Shown here: in pieces, positions 46,486 to 55,339 of the stretch | Position numbering within the stretch: position 1 is the first letter of the stretch | Layout of the letters: every line of letters begins with the position of its first letter | From: Alkalibacterium sp. AK22 | GTDB lineage: Bacteria; Bacillota; Bacilli; Lactobacillales; Carnobacteriaceae_A | Direction of reading: 5' to 3' | Length of the DNA: 64,000 nt | Assembly: GCF_000585255.1 (NCBI RefSeq) | Contig: NZ_JANL01000037.1 | Coordinates: 62,001-126,000 of the forward strand | Translations under genes and position numbers: made by a program | The notes under the pieces: generated by a model | What the model was told of the DNA's origin: nothing | The model's input: only the letters and a program-made list of their open reading frames with translations | Databases searched by the model: none

Positions 46486-47341
46486 TTAGACTGCTATTCC
46501 TCCATATTCTAATGGGGAGTAGTAGTCTAATTTTTCTTGAATTTGATCATTATTGTAATAATTCCTATAGTCACCGACTTTAGCGGTGACCTCTTGTGAG
46601 GTCAAAGAATTGAACTTAATATACTGGAACTCTTCTGATTTACTGGAACTCTTCTGATTTAATAGTTGAGTGAAATGACTCAATAACTGCGTTATCCCAA
46701 CAGTTACCTCTTCTAGACATACTACTTATCGAGTCTTTTTCCTGAACTAAACCTTGAAAGGCATAAGAAGTATAAACTGACCCTTGGTCAGAATGAATGA
46801 GGACGCCGTTAGGATGTCCTTTTGCTTTTAAGGCTGCGTTCAACGTATCAATCACTAAGGGTGTCTGTTGGTGGTTGTATAGCTTATATGCGACGACTTC
46901 ATGATTAAACAAATCTATAATAGTTGAAAGATACTTTATTTCCGGACCATATTGAATATAGGTAATATCAGTTACCCATTTCTCATTTGGTTGTGAAGCC
47001 GTGAAGTTTCTCTTCAATAAATTAGGAGCAATGATTACTGCTTCTCCCTGAGACTTCCACTTACGTTTTGGCTTTACTCGGCATTGTATGTTTAGTTTTT
47101 GCATGACTCGTTGAACAGTATTCCGGTGACGTTTAATTTTATAGTATCGTTTCAAGAGTTTCGTAATCTTGCGGTGACCGTAACGGTATTTCTGTTTTTG
47201 GCATGATTCCGTAATACCCAACGCCACCTTCGACAAGCCTGTCTTTGGTTTTTTCGTCCACCGGTAATACGTAGATCGTGCTATACCCAAAGCAGCCAAA
47301 ACAGCACGGATAGTATGCTTTTGTCTAAATACGTCCACCAA
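46486..47341 (-). pseudogene. IS3-family transposase OrfB, frameshifted
   Basis: The integrase-core transposase has the DDE residues in TDITYIQYG, HSDQGSVYTS and NAVIESFHSTIKSEEFQ. A perfect 19-bp tandem duplication (46622-46659) shifts the frame right after the catalytic Glu helix, so the open frame stops at 46640 and the last 45-odd codons (IKFNSLTSQEVTAKVGDY... to LEYGGIAV) continue in another frame. Removing one copy leaves 837 bases, exactly 279 codons, which is the expected intact length. The start shown is the first in-frame initiation codon; translation probably enters by frameshift from orfA. Confidence 0.88.
46622..46659. repeat. 19-bp perfect tandem duplication inside orfB
   Basis: The unit TACTGGAACTCTTCTGATT occurs twice back to back (46622-46640 and 46641-46659). 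Nineteen is not a multiple of three, so it causes the frameshift. Confidence 0.97.
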
Positions 47342-47349
47342 TTGGTGGA

Positions 47350-47662
47350 CTATTTTTTCAACTCCTTTTTGAGTTCTAAATACTTTTTTAAAATCTGATT
47401 TTCCATTTGTAAATGTTCCACCTGTTTATTTTTTTTCTTCTTCACTTTTGAATTCCGGTCCAAGTCCATATAAATATTGTTTTCCGATCGGCTGGTCAAA
47501 ACGATGGATTTGATTTGTTCGACACCACTTCATCCATGTTTTGATTTGAGTGACATTCTTTATACCATATTTTCCCATAATCTCTTTGTTCGTTAGTTCG
47601 CCACTTAACTTAGCTTTAACAACTGCCCATTTTACTTCACTTGAATATACGTTTTTGCCCAC
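47350..47662 (-). pseudogene. IS3-family OrfA (helix-turn-helix), truncated by a homopolymer frameshift
   Basis: OrfA begins MGKNVYSSEVKWAVVKAKLS with the helix-turn-helix NKEIMGKYGIKNVTQIKTW and stops at residue 78 after SEEEKK. The stop follows a run of eight A (G-A8-TAA on the minus strand). With seven A the frame would continue as NKQVEHLQMENQILKKYLEL, a normal leucine-zipper tail, to a TAG at 47350-47352. There the A6 run would allow the usual -1 shift into orfB (IVHQLVDVF). I therefore infer a +1 A insertion; this rests on the pattern, not on a sequenced ancestor. Confidence 0.72.
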
Positions 47663-47822
47663 GCAAAAACACCTCCGACATAGTATTTTGTAAATGATAC
47701 CACTTCGAAGGTGTTTTATATTGTCTCATTTTATTGTGTTAGTCTACTCCCTGTATGGAGATCAGACGGTGCCTTTTTGAACTGGCAGCTTTATTCCCTG
47801 CTGCTTCTATTGTAATTCCATA

Positions 47823-48848
47823 TTAATACAGCAAATTGACAAGTTCCTCTACTTCAACTTGTCCAAAGTACTTATTGAGGTCCAGACCGTTGAGTGCTGA
47901 CGTAATTGCCTCTCTGGTATAAGCAACACCAGTCAGTGCCTGTTCCACGTCTGCAATTTCGCCCATTCCAAAAAAGTCTCCGTACACGCGGATAGCTTCA
48001 ATCGTTCCCTGCCTGACATTCATTTTCACTTCAACGGTGCCGACCGACAAGCGTTCACTGCGCTCTGTATCAAAAGCCGGTGACTTACCATAGTTCCATT
48101 CCCAGTTTCCAGTATAAGCATCAGCAAAGGCATCGATTTTTTCCCAGTCTGCTTCTGTCAGCTTGTATTCTTTAATTGTCTCTTTTGTATCCGTATCAAA
48201 GATGTAAAGCAGTAGTTTATCCCTGAAATCTTTGGCATTCATATACTGATAAGAATCATCCAGATAAGGCTTGATATTCGTGACCCGGCTTCTGATCGAT
48301 TTAATGCCTTTTGATTCTAGCTTGTGTTTCTTTGGCTTTAATGCTTTGACGACAGCTTCGATTTCAGAATCAAACATTAGTGTCCCGTGGGCAGTCAGCC
48401 GATTATTTTTCGCATACATTGCGTTGCCCGAGAATTTCTTTCCATCAATAACCAGGTCATTTCTACCCTTCAGCTCTGCTCCATCCACTCCCATCTGATG
48501 CAGGGCATCAATCACCGGCAAAGTAAATTTCTTGAAGTCCCTAAAAGACTCACCGTCATCTTTTGTCAGAAAACAGAAGTTAAGTACGCCCATATCATGA
48601 TATACTGCGCCTCCACCGGAAAACCTGCGGACCACTTTAATGTCCTGGTCATCTACATAATTGGTATTCACTTCTTCATAGGTATTCTGGTTTCGTCCGA
48701 CAATGATAGAGTGATCATTAATGTAAAAAAGCAGAATCGGTTCATCCAGCTCCACTTCATTCAATAAATAGTACTCAATAGCCAGATTCAGGCTGGGGTC
48801 GTGAACTTCTTTCCCATTTCTCTCATTTTTTACATAATACACAAGCAT
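47823..48848 (-). CDS. lplA: Lipoate--protein ligase A
   Basis: The 341-residue enzyme activates lipoate and attaches it to lipoyl domains of 2-oxoacid dehydrogenases and GcvH. Motifs: NLAIEYYLL near the start, IIVGRNQNTYEEVN, VVRRFSGGGAVYHDMGVLNF (RRxxGGGxVxHD) and KFSGNAMY. The C-terminal accessory domain (after about 250) is present. It stands alone with a promoter at 48963-48991. The insertion sequence lies about 80 bases past its stop; no strong terminator is visible there. Confidence 0.97.
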   Translation of the reverse strand: MLVYYVKNERNGKEVHDPSLNLAIEYYLLNEVELDEPILLFYINDHSIIVGRNQNTYEEVNTNYVDDQDIKVVRRFSGGGAVYHDMGVLNFCFLTKDDGESFRDFKKFTLPVIDALHQMGVDGAELKGRNDLVIDGKKFSGNAMYAKNNRLTAHGTLMFDSEIEAVVKALKPKKHKLESKGIKSIRSRVTNIKPYLDDSYQYMNAKDFRDKLLLYIFDTDTKETIKEYKLTEADWEKIDAFADAYTGNWEWNYGKSPAFDTERSERLSVGTVEVKMNVRQGTIEAIRVYGDFFGMGEIADVEQALTGVAYTREAITSALNGLDLNKYFGQVEVEELVNLLY

Positions 48849-48962
48849 CTGCTCCTTTTCTTATTCTAATCACCGGACTAAGATCACACTGCTTTATCTG
48901 TGCACCCAAAACTTTAGATATCGCTTCATGGTATCACTACTCCGGCTGTTTGCTTCCCTCTG

Positions 48963-48991
48963 ATTTTATCACTCTCCTGGACAACACTCAA
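48963..48991 (-). promoter_or_regulatory. Promoter of lplA
   Basis: TTGAGT (48986-48991), 17-base spacer, TAAAAT (48963-48968) on the minus strand, leaving a leader of about 110 bases. Confidence 0.65.
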
Positions 48992-49021
48992 TGCACATCC
49001 TGTCAGTCACCCATATATATT

Positions 49022-49065
49022 AAAAGACAGCCCCTCTATGTCCTTAACCGGACATAACGGCTGTC
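49022..49065 (-). terminator. Terminator downstream of hemY-like gene
   Basis: GACAGCC/GGCTGTC outer and TATGTCC/GGACATA inner pairing form a long hairpin followed by TTTTA on the minus strand. Confidence 0.75.
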
Positions 49066-49068
49066 AGT

Positions 49069-50493
49069 TTAGCGATCAGCTTCGACCGCTAATATACTTT
49101 TTTGTTTTTTTAAATGGTCCAGCACTTTTTTACTGACTTCGTTTGCTTGCTTGATGCAGTTATTGATGCCGAAACCGTCCATGCCGTTACCGACCAGATA
49201 CAGTCCAGCATACTGCTTCTTTAGAAAATCAGAAAGCCGGGTTGTATTCTGTTCATGATTGAGAGTAAACTGCGGGATGGCATTCGGCCATCGCTTGATG
49301 ATCCGGTAATTAGGCTTCTGACGGATACCAAGCATTTTATTGAGATCCTTCAGTATCGCCTCTTCAATCTGCTTATTACTCAAAGACATCATGATTCCGT
49401 CTGTACTCCTGCCGAAGTAAATACCCAAAAGCTCTTCATCCCTATCGGCAAAATGAGCCCATTTTTTATTCAGCCAGACAACACTCTGTATATAGGAGTT
49501 ATTTCGGCGCCCCAGCAATACTCCATTTCCTTTGGGCGCTTTGTTTAGAGACCCTTTCGGAAAGCTGAAAAGAACAAAGCCGATGGATCCCATTTTGATG
49601 TCTTTGAAATAGTCGCTAAGATCAATGTCAGAAAAAATCTGATTGTAGGCGGCAGAATCGGTCGCCACTACTACACTGTTAACCCTCAGCTGCTCTTTTT
49701 TATTAATATCTAGCAGATAGGTTTCATTGATACTCTTTTTTACATCTGTTACTTTTTTGGAGTAACGGATTATTGGCTCAATTTTTTCCGTGAGTGTCCG
49801 AGTTAGCGTCTCGAGTCCTTGATCGAAAGTCACATAGTTCCCGTCTCCATCCTGAAGTTGTGGATTGTCCTCTAGTGCCCGGGTTAACGTTCCATGTTCC
49901 TCTTCGAGTTCAACCAGGGGCTCATTTAGTCCATGAATCCCGATTTCATCGATATCACTTGAATATATTTTGGCGAAAAATGGCTCGGCAACGTATTCCG
50001 CTACTTCATCCCCGACACGTTCTGCAAGATAGTCTCGGGCTGTAACTTCTTTACTTAATTCAGTTTTAGAAAAGTAAGTATCTTTTAAAAAGGAAAGTTT
50101 TCCCTGAAATGATACGATATCGTATTTCCAGATATCTGATCGCTTTACAGGAATACCTTTATACGTAGCACAGTCCATATGATAAAGCTTGTTGAAAGCA
50201 AAAATATCCTGTTTCCCGTTTCTGCTGTAAGCTAAACGATCAACCAAGTTCAGCTCTTCGATGAGATCTACCGCCTCAGAGCGCCTCGAATCAATCGATT
50301 CAGCTCCCAAGTCGATAAACTGCTCTCCAAATTTCATTGTGTAGAGTTTGCCTCCTGACCGGATAGACGCTTCCAGTACAATCACCTCATAAGGCAAATT
50401 GTGTGTCTTGATTTCAGCCTGCAGACGGTATGCAGTTGTCAGCCCTGTGATCCCGCTACCGATGACTGCTATTCTCTTCTTAATTTCAGCCAC
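49069..50493 (-). CDS. hemY: Protoporphyrinogen/coproporphyrinogen oxidase, HemY family
   Basis: The 474-residue FAD-binding amine-oxidase fold protein starts with the dinucleotide loop AVIGSGITGLTTAYRL (about residues 9-24) and VLEASIRSGGKLYT. The C-terminal GLYLVGNGMDGFGINNCIKQANEVSKK closes the FAD site. This fits the Gram-positive HemY/CgoX family, which oxidises coproporphyrinogen III to coproporphyrin III. No other heme gene is in this window. It starts at GTG with GAGGTG 5 bases before and has its own terminator. It could alternatively be a relative with another substrate. Confidence 0.85.
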   Translation of the reverse strand: MAEIKKRIAVIGSGITGLTTAYRLQAEIKTHNLPYEVIVLEASIRSGGKLYTMKFGEQFIDLGAESIDSRRSEAVDLIEELNLVDRLAYSRNGKQDIFAFNKLYHMDCATYKGIPVKRSDIWKYDIVSFQGKLSFLKDTYFSKTELSKEVTARDYLAERVGDEVAEYVAEPFFAKIYSSDIDEIGIHGLNEPLVELEEEHGTLTRALEDNPQLQDGDGNYVTFDQGLETLTRTLTEKIEPIIRYSKKVTDVKKSINETYLLDINKKEQLRVNSVVVATDSAAYNQIFSDIDLSDYFKDIKMGSIGFVLFSFPKGSLNKAPKGNGVLLGRRNNSYIQSVVWLNKKWAHFADRDEELLGIYFGRSTDGIMMSLSNKQIEEAILKDLNKMLGIRQKPNYRIIKRWPNAIPQFTLNHEQNTTRLSDFLKKQYAGLYLVGNGMDGFGINNCIKQANEVSKKVLDHLKKQKSILAVEADR

Positions 50494-50661
50494 TTTTTCA
50501 CCTCATTTCCTTGTCTTTCAGCTAGTCTCCTCCCTGAAAAGGGGTTGGAACAGCATAGGGCACGTTGCATACACTGGACATATTCTAACCGATTTTAAAA
50601 AATATCCTCCATATTATACCATGAAGATAGGGGTTTGTATGGTCTTTTTAACTGAAGACAT

Positions 50662-50707
50662 AAAAAAAACCTTGTAACAGGTAATTGTAAACTGCCTGTT
50701 ACAAGGT
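50662..50707 (-). terminator. Terminator of the infC-rpmI-rplT operon
   Basis: ACCTTGTAACAGG pairs perfectly with CCTGTTACAAGGT around a 13-base loop and is followed by TTTTTTTT on the minus strand. Confidence 0.92.
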
Positions 50708-50715
50708 CTCTAGTA

Positions 50716-51075
50716 TTATTTGCTTAGTGCGTCTTTTGCTTTGTCAGTCAATGCAGCAAATGCCTGTGCATCGTTGACTGCTAAGTCCGCCAGCATTTTA
50801 CGGTTCATGTCGATTTCAGCTAATTTCAGGCCATGCATGAATTTTGAGTAGCTCAATCCGTTTATACGTGCTGCGGCGTTGATACGCGCAATCCATAGTT
50901 TGCGGAAGTTACGCTTGTTTTGTTTACGGTCTCTGTATGCATACATGTATGATTTCATGACCTGCTGTTTTGCAACTTTGAACAAGCGGTGCTTCGCACC
51001 ATAGTATCCTTTAGCTAATTTTAAAACTCGATTACGGCGTCTGCGAGTGACGACTCCACCTTTTACTCGTGCCAT
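50716..51075 (-). CDS. rplT: 50S ribosomal protein L20
   Basis: The 119-residue protein begins [28 protein letters not shown] and contains the conserved [12 protein letters not shown]-type C-terminal domain. L20 starts 50S assembly and represses its own operon through the mRNA leader. It is the last gene of infC-rpmI-rplT. Confidence 0.99.
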   Translation of the reverse strand: MARVKGGVVTRRRRNRVLKLAKGYYGAKHRLFKVAKQQVMKSYMYAYRDRKQNKRNFRKLWIARINAAARINGLSYSKFMHGLKLAEIDMNRKMLADLAVNDAQAFAALTDKAKDALSK

Positions 51076-51113
51076 TATTTTTCCTCCTTCAATACAATCC
51101 TAGAATCTTGTCT

Positions 51114-51314
51114 TTATTTCATTTTAGCAAGCTGCTGTTTAATACGCTTGTAGTCAGCACTAGAAACCATTGCTGATTTACGCAGTTTACGCTTCTGCTT
51201 TTGCGTCTTGTTAGCGAACATGTGGCTTGTCTTTGCGTGACTTCTTTTCAGTTTACCGGATCCTGTTCTCTTGAAACGTTTTGCTGATCCTTTGTGCGTT
51301 TTTTGCTTAGGCAT
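51114..51314 (-). CDS. rpmI: 50S ribosomal protein L35
   Basis: The 66-residue basic protein begins [24 protein letters not shown], the normal L35 start. It lies between infC and rplT. GGAGG precedes the ATG. Confidence 0.99.
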   Translation of the reverse strand: MPKQKTHKGSAKRFKRTGSGKLKRSHAKTSHMFANKTQKQKRKLRKSAMVSSADYKRIKQQLAKMK

Positions 51315-51373
51315 TATTGATTTCCTCCAATACTCTTCTATAATGGTTGCATAAAATCAGTCAGTAGCTGAGT

Positions 51374-51892
51374 TTATTTCGTTTCACTTTTCGGTGCGAG
51401 CATCAAGAACATGCTGCGGCCATCCATTTTAGCCTTAGATTCAACTGTCGAAATGTCAGATGCTTTGTCTGCCATGCGCTCCAACACTTCACGTCCAATG
51501 TCCTTATGTGTAATAGCTCGTCCTCTGAAACGGATAGAAACTTTCACTTTATCGCCTTTTTCAAGGAATTTACGTGCATTACGCAATTTAGTATCGAAAT
51601 CATGGTCATCGATTGTCGGACTTAGACGAATCTCTTTGACGTTGACGATTTTCTGATTCTTTCTTGCTTCACGTTCCTTTTTCTGCTGCTCATAGCGATA
51701 TTTACCATAGTCCATAATACGCGCCACTGGTGGTTTAGCATTCGGAGAAACAAGTACCAAGTCCATATTCGACTCTTCTGCTAATCTCATTGCTTCGCTG
51801 CGCTGGACTACTCCTATCTGTTCACCGTTCTTACCGATCAGTCGTACCTCGTTGGCACGGATGCGGTCATTGACAATCATGTCTTTAGCTAT
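51374..51892 (-). CDS. infC: Translation initiation factor IF-3, apparent AUA start codon
   Basis: The 172-residue protein has the IF-3 N-domain ([20 protein letters not shown]), the linker [15 protein letters not shown], and the C-domain [25 protein letters not shown] through [19 protein letters not shown] is followed 6 bases later by ATA GCT AAA GAC ATG. The ATA at 51892 is placed exactly where a start should be, while the next ATG is about 20 bases from GGAGG and a TTG and GTG upstream fall before or inside the Shine-Dalgarno. Rare starts (AUU) are known for infC, allowing IF-3 to repress itself. Confidence 0.94.
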   Translation of the reverse strand: MAKDMIVNDRIRANEVRLIGKNGEQIGVVQRSEAMRLAEESNMDLVLVSPNAKPPVARIMDYGKYRYEQQKKEREARKNQKIVNVKEIRLSPTIDDHDFDTKLRNARKFLEKGDKVKVSIRFRGRAITHKDIGREVLERMADKASDISTVESKAKMDGRSMFLMLAPKSETK

Positions 51893-51907
51893 GGTGGTCA
51901 CCTCCAA

Positions 51908-52100
51908 AGTATTTGCGAGAAAAACACAGAAAAAGACAGGCTTCCATACACTATAGAAGGCCCGTCTTTACTCCGCACATGCATATACATTCTATGCTTT
52001 TATATACGTTCGTATCTGCCCAGAGACGTTTTGTCTGCTCAGGCGAGAAGCGGGGGCTTCTGCTTTGTTTTCTCAACTCTTATATATTATCACAGGCAAA
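51908..52100 (-). promoter_or_regulatory. L20-type leader of infC-rpmI-rplT
   Basis: The leader of about 170 bases folds into an upstream structure containing AGAAGC-CCCC-GCTTCT and GAGCAGAC...GTCTCTGGGC, and ends in a terminator hairpin at 51931-51969 before the infC RBS. This is the layout of the Firmicute L20 leader, in which L20 protein promotes termination. Assignment is from position and structure, not from a covariance-model search. Confidence 0.75.
51931..51969 (-). terminator. Attenuator terminator in the L20 leader
   Basis: AAAGACGGGCCTTC pairs with GGAAGCCTGTCTTT (G-U pairs and one mismatch) around a 10-base loop, followed by a T-rich tract on the minus strand. Confidence 0.8.
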
Positions 52101-52112
52101 GACTACTGTCAA
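52084..52112 (-). promoter_or_regulatory. Promoter of infC-rpmI-rplT
   Basis: A perfect TTGACA (52107-52112) is followed after 17 bases by TAATAT (52084-52089); GATAAT, overlapping, is an alternative -10. It lies just past the thrS stop codon. Confidence 0.8.
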
Positions 52113-52123
52113 CCTTTTGATGT

Positions 52124-54055
52124 TCACTTAGTATTCTCGTTTACCATTAATTCAATAAACTGGTCTACCGCCATAGTTTCCGTCTTTTTCTCACCGTATT
52201 TTCGGACAGCAATGGTATTTTCAGCCATTTCCTGATCACCAATGACCAGCTGATACGGTATTTTCAATGTCTGTGCTTCACGAATTTTATACCCCATTTT
52301 TTCATTGCGCATATCGACTTCGACTCTTAAACCTCTAGCAGCCATGCTTTCCTGAAGTTTTTTGGCATGTTCACCATGTATGTCAAGATTGACAGGAATC
52401 ACTTTTGCCTGTACCGGAGCCAGCCAAGTCGGGAATGCTCCTTTGTATCGTTCAATCAGGTAGGCAACGAAGCGTTCCATAGTAGAAACTACTCCCCTGT
52501 GAATAACAACTGGCCTGTGAGTGTCTTGGCCGTCCTCTCCGACATAGGTCAGGTCAAAACGCTCAGGCAGAAGAAAGTCCAGCTGCACGGTAGATAAGGT
52601 CTCCTCAATCCCCATGGCAGTCTTGACCTGAACATCCAGCTTGGGACCATAGAAAGCAGCTTCTCCCACTGCTTCATAATAGTCAAGTCCCAATTCATCC
52701 AGGGTTTCTTTCAGCATCGACTCAGCCTTCAACCACATGTTATCATCATCAAAGTACTTTTCAGTATTTTCGGGATCACGGTAACTCAAACGGAAGCGGT
52801 AGTCTGTGATTTCAAAATCATCATAGACAGCCAGCATCAGCTGGACGACACGGCTGAACTCTTGCTTGATCTGATCCGGGCGCACGAAAACATGGGCATC
52901 GTTAAGAGTCATTTCTCTTACCCGCTGCAATCCTGACAAGGCCCCACTTTTCTCGTAGCGATGCATCTGCCCCAGTTCTGCAATGCGGATCGGCAGATCC
53001 CGGTAGCTTCTGACATCATCTTTGAAAACTATCATGTGATGCGGGCAGTTCATTGGACGCAGTACCAGCATTTCACCATCACCCATGTCCATTGGCGGGA
53101 ACATATCTTCATGATAGTGATCCCAGTGGCCGGAACGCTTGTAAAAATCAACATTAGCCATGATAGGCGTATAAACGTGCTGATAGCCAAGAGCAATTTC
53201 CTTGTCTGTAATGTAGCGCTCAATCACCCGTCTGATGGTTGCCCCTTTTGGCAGCCAGAAAGGCAAGCCTGAACCCACTTCAGGGGACAGCATGAACAGA
53301 TCCAGTTCTTTACCCAGCTTGCGGTGATCCCGCTCTTTCGCTTCTTCTCTCATCTTCAGAAATTCTTTCAGTGCTTTCTTGTCAAAGAATGCCGTACCGT
53401 AAACACGCTGCATCATTTTGTTATCCGACTTACCTCTCCAGTAAGCTCCAGCCAGTGACAGCAGTTTAAAAACCTGAATGCGACCAGTCGACGGTACATG
53501 TACTCCCCGACATAAATCAACAAACTCACCTTGCTCATAGACAGTCAGCGCCTCATCTTCCGGCAAGTCTTTGATCAGCTCCTGTTTGTAAGGATCGTCT
53601 TGGAAAAGCTCTAGTGCGTCTTTACGTGAAATATCTTTGCGGACAATCGGCAGATTTTCTTTGACGATTGCCATCATTTCAGCTTCAATTCGCTTCAGAT
53701 CCTCGTCAGTGATCGGCTGCTCTGAATCGGTATCATAATAAAAACCGGACTCGATTGCCGGGCCGACTCCAAATTTCACGTCCGGATATAGACGCTTAAT
53801 CGCCTGTGCCATCAGATGCGCCGTAGAATGACGCAATACAGACAGGGCATCCTCATGATCGGGTGTGATAATCTCAAGAGCTCCGTCCCTTTCAAGTTTT
53901 CGGCTGAAATCAATCAGTTCTCCATTAAATTTGGCTGCTAGCCCTTTCTTTTCCAGAGATTTGGCAATACTGCCTGCTATTTCTTTTGGACTCGTACCTT
54001 TTGATACATCTTTCACTGAACCATCTGGTAAGGTAACCGCTATTGTGTTTGACAT
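52124..54055 (-). CDS. thrS: Threonine--tRNA ligase
   Basis: The 643-residue class II synthetase has the TGS domain ([20 protein letters not shown]), the editing domain with [16 protein letters not shown], the catalytic core with [14 protein letters not shown] and [22 protein letters not shown], and the anticodon domain ([12 protein letters not shown]...). Length and motifs are complete. AGGAGG precedes the ATG. A T-box controls it. Confidence 0.98.
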   Translation of the reverse strand: MSNTIAVTLPDGSVKDVSKGTSPKEIAGSIAKSLEKKGLAAKFNGELIDFSRKLERDGALEIITPDHEDALSVLRHSTAHLMAQAIKRLYPDVKFGVGPAIESGFYYDTDSEQPITDEDLKRIEAEMMAIVKENLPIVRKDISRKDALELFQDDPYKQELIKDLPEDEALTVYEQGEFVDLCRGVHVPSTGRIQVFKLLSLAGAYWRGKSDNKMMQRVYGTAFFDKKALKEFLKMREEAKERDHRKLGKELDLFMLSPEVGSGLPFWLPKGATIRRVIERYITDKEIALGYQHVYTPIMANVDFYKRSGHWDHYHEDMFPPMDMGDGEMLVLRPMNCPHHMIVFKDDVRSYRDLPIRIAELGQMHRYEKSGALSGLQRVREMTLNDAHVFVRPDQIKQEFSRVVQLMLAVYDDFEITDYRFRLSYRDPENTEKYFDDDNMWLKAESMLKETLDELGLDYYEAVGEAAFYGPKLDVQVKTAMGIEETLSTVQLDFLLPERFDLTYVGEDGQDTHRPVVIHRGVVSTMERFVAYLIERYKGAFPTWLAPVQAKVIPVNLDIHGEHAKKLQESMAARGLRVEVDMRNEKMGYKIREAQTLKIPYQLVIGDQEMAENTIAVRKYGEKKTETMAVDQFIELMVNENTK

Positions 54056-54400
54056 AGTCTTTCCTCCTTTTATTTTTCGAACTGCTGCATAAAACAGCGT
54101 TCACAGCAAAAGACGTCCCATTGAACAGTACAGCTGTTCAATGGGACGTCTGGTATTCACGTGGTTCCACCCAAGTTTGCAGAAAGAGGGTTCTTTCTGT
54201 TCTCTTCTCTTTAACGCAGAGTCTACGGCCAATCCTACTGTTTTCAGATTTGCACTTGAAAGGGGTCACCAGCAGCATGGTGGAAGACTTTCAGCTGTTG
54301 TCTTCCTCTCTTTCATCTCAGGAGGCTGTCCGGTGGTGTCTTTCGCATCGTTGTTCACTCGCTAATATAGGTAGTACTCTATCATGTTTTTTTTCCCAAA
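54056..54400 (-). promoter_or_regulatory. T-box riboswitch leader of thrS
   Basis: The gap between dnaI and thrS carries the T-box TTGGGTGGAACCACG (54160-54173 and neighbours, minus strand), directly followed by a perfect terminator hairpin. Upstream are CAGTAGGATTGGCCGTAG, GCGTTAAAGAGAAGAG and stem I sequence. An ACC threonine codon near 54264-54266 is the specifier candidate. Nothing else is seen in this stretch. Confidence 0.9.
54107..54151 (-). terminator. Attenuator terminator of the thrS T-box
   Basis: AGACGTCCCATTGAACAG pairs perfectly with its complement around a 5-base loop and is followed by TTTTG on the minus strand. Confidence 0.92.
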
Positions 54401-55339
54401 TCAACTTTTATTTTGCCGACGGTTCTCACCGGCCATAGTTACTTCCTCAGACAGAAAGCGGATCCGTTCCATCAGACGTTTAGCTTTAAGGGGCTCGGTT
54501 TCTCCACGCTGGCTGACACTCAAGTGCTCTTTTTCCAACTGATCCATATCAAAGTTCGAAGTAAAAAAGGTTGGCAGTTCTTCCTGCATACGATATTGCA
54601 GTATGACTCCCAGCACGTCGTCTCTGATCCAGGAAGACATCGAATCTGCACCAATATCATCAATCATCAGCACCCTGGCTTTTTTTAACGTAGTCAGTTT
54701 ACTTTCCGTTGTATTATTACCAATAGAATTTTTCATTTCTACGGCAAAAGTCGGGAAGTGGACCAGTGTAGAAGCATGTCCGTGTTCAGACAGTTCATGA
54801 GCAATCGCACCTAGAAGATAGGTCTTGCCTACACCAAAAGCTCCTTGAAAGTACAGGCCTTTGTGAAACTCTTTAGGATTATCCAGATAGGCTTCAATAA
54901 AGCGGATGGCTTTTTCGAAAGCTTCCTGGCGTTTTCTAGTTGCCTCGAATCCCTCAAGACTGGCTTCTTTCAAATCTTTCGGCATATACATTGATGTGAT
55001 TCTGTTGCGGATCCGACTGGCTTTTCGTCTGTCAATCAAATCCTCTGTCGGAACATAAGTTACATCCACCCGGTGGTTGTTCAACATCAGCTTGGGCCGG
55101 TACCCCGGAGCGAGACCACTCTCAGCTGTATCGGCTTTTCTTTTTTCACTTACAAATTCGTAAAGTTTCGATGCACTGCGTTCAATCGCTTCCTTATCCA
55201 GTGCATCCTTATTTTCAGTTAAAAACTGTCTGACATCCGGATCTTTGAAGACTTCATTCTTCATAATCTGACTAAAACGGTCACTAAGTTCGGCCGTATT
55301 CATCATTTTTGCCAGCTGATCTTTTATACTGTCCATCAT
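54401..55339 (-). CDS. dnaI: Primosomal protein DnaI
   Basis: The 312-residue helicase loader has an N-terminal helicase-binding domain and an AAA+ domain with Walker A GAFGVGKT (166-173) and Walker B VLMIDDIGADSMSSW. It loads the replicative helicase with DnaB/DnaD. Its ATG overlaps the dnaB stop (ATGA), so the two are coupled. Zinc-binding Cys of Bacillus DnaI are not seen in the N-terminal part. Confidence 0.95.
   Translation of the reverse strand: MMDSIKDQLAKMMNTAELSDRFSQIMKNEVFKDPDVRQFLTENKDALDKEAIERSASKLYEFVSEKRKADTAESGLAPGYRPKLMLNNHRVDVTYVPTEDLIDRRKASRIRNRITSMYMPKDLKEASLEGFEATRKRQEAFEKAIRFIEAYLDNPKEFHKGLYFQGAFGVGKTYLLGAIAHELSEHGHASTLVHFPTFAVEMKNSIGNNTTESKLTTLKKARVLMIDDIGADSMSSWIRDDVLGVILQYRMQEELPTFFTSNFDMDQLEKEHLSVSQRGETEPLKAKRLMERIRFLSEEVTMAGENRRQNKS

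Larger units (their letters stand above)
46445..47746 (-). mobile_element. Degenerate IS3-family insertion sequence
   Basis: The element carries orfA and orfB of IS3/IS150 type on the minus strand. Inner inverted repeats begin TGAGACA and share AAAACACCTTC (46463-46485 and 47706-47728). The similarity extends outward: TAGACT lies exactly 12 bases outside both, so I place the ends at 46445 and 47746, giving 1302 bp. The flanking CTC (46442-46444 and 47747-47749) is then a 3-bp target duplication, normal for IS3. The reading frames are broken twice (see the two pseudogenes). Confidence 0.8.

Noticed and set aside
54121-54438. 105-residue open frame on the plus strand in the thrS leader
   Set aside because: It overlaps the T-box, its terminator and the end of dnaI; the RNA structure explains the sequence.
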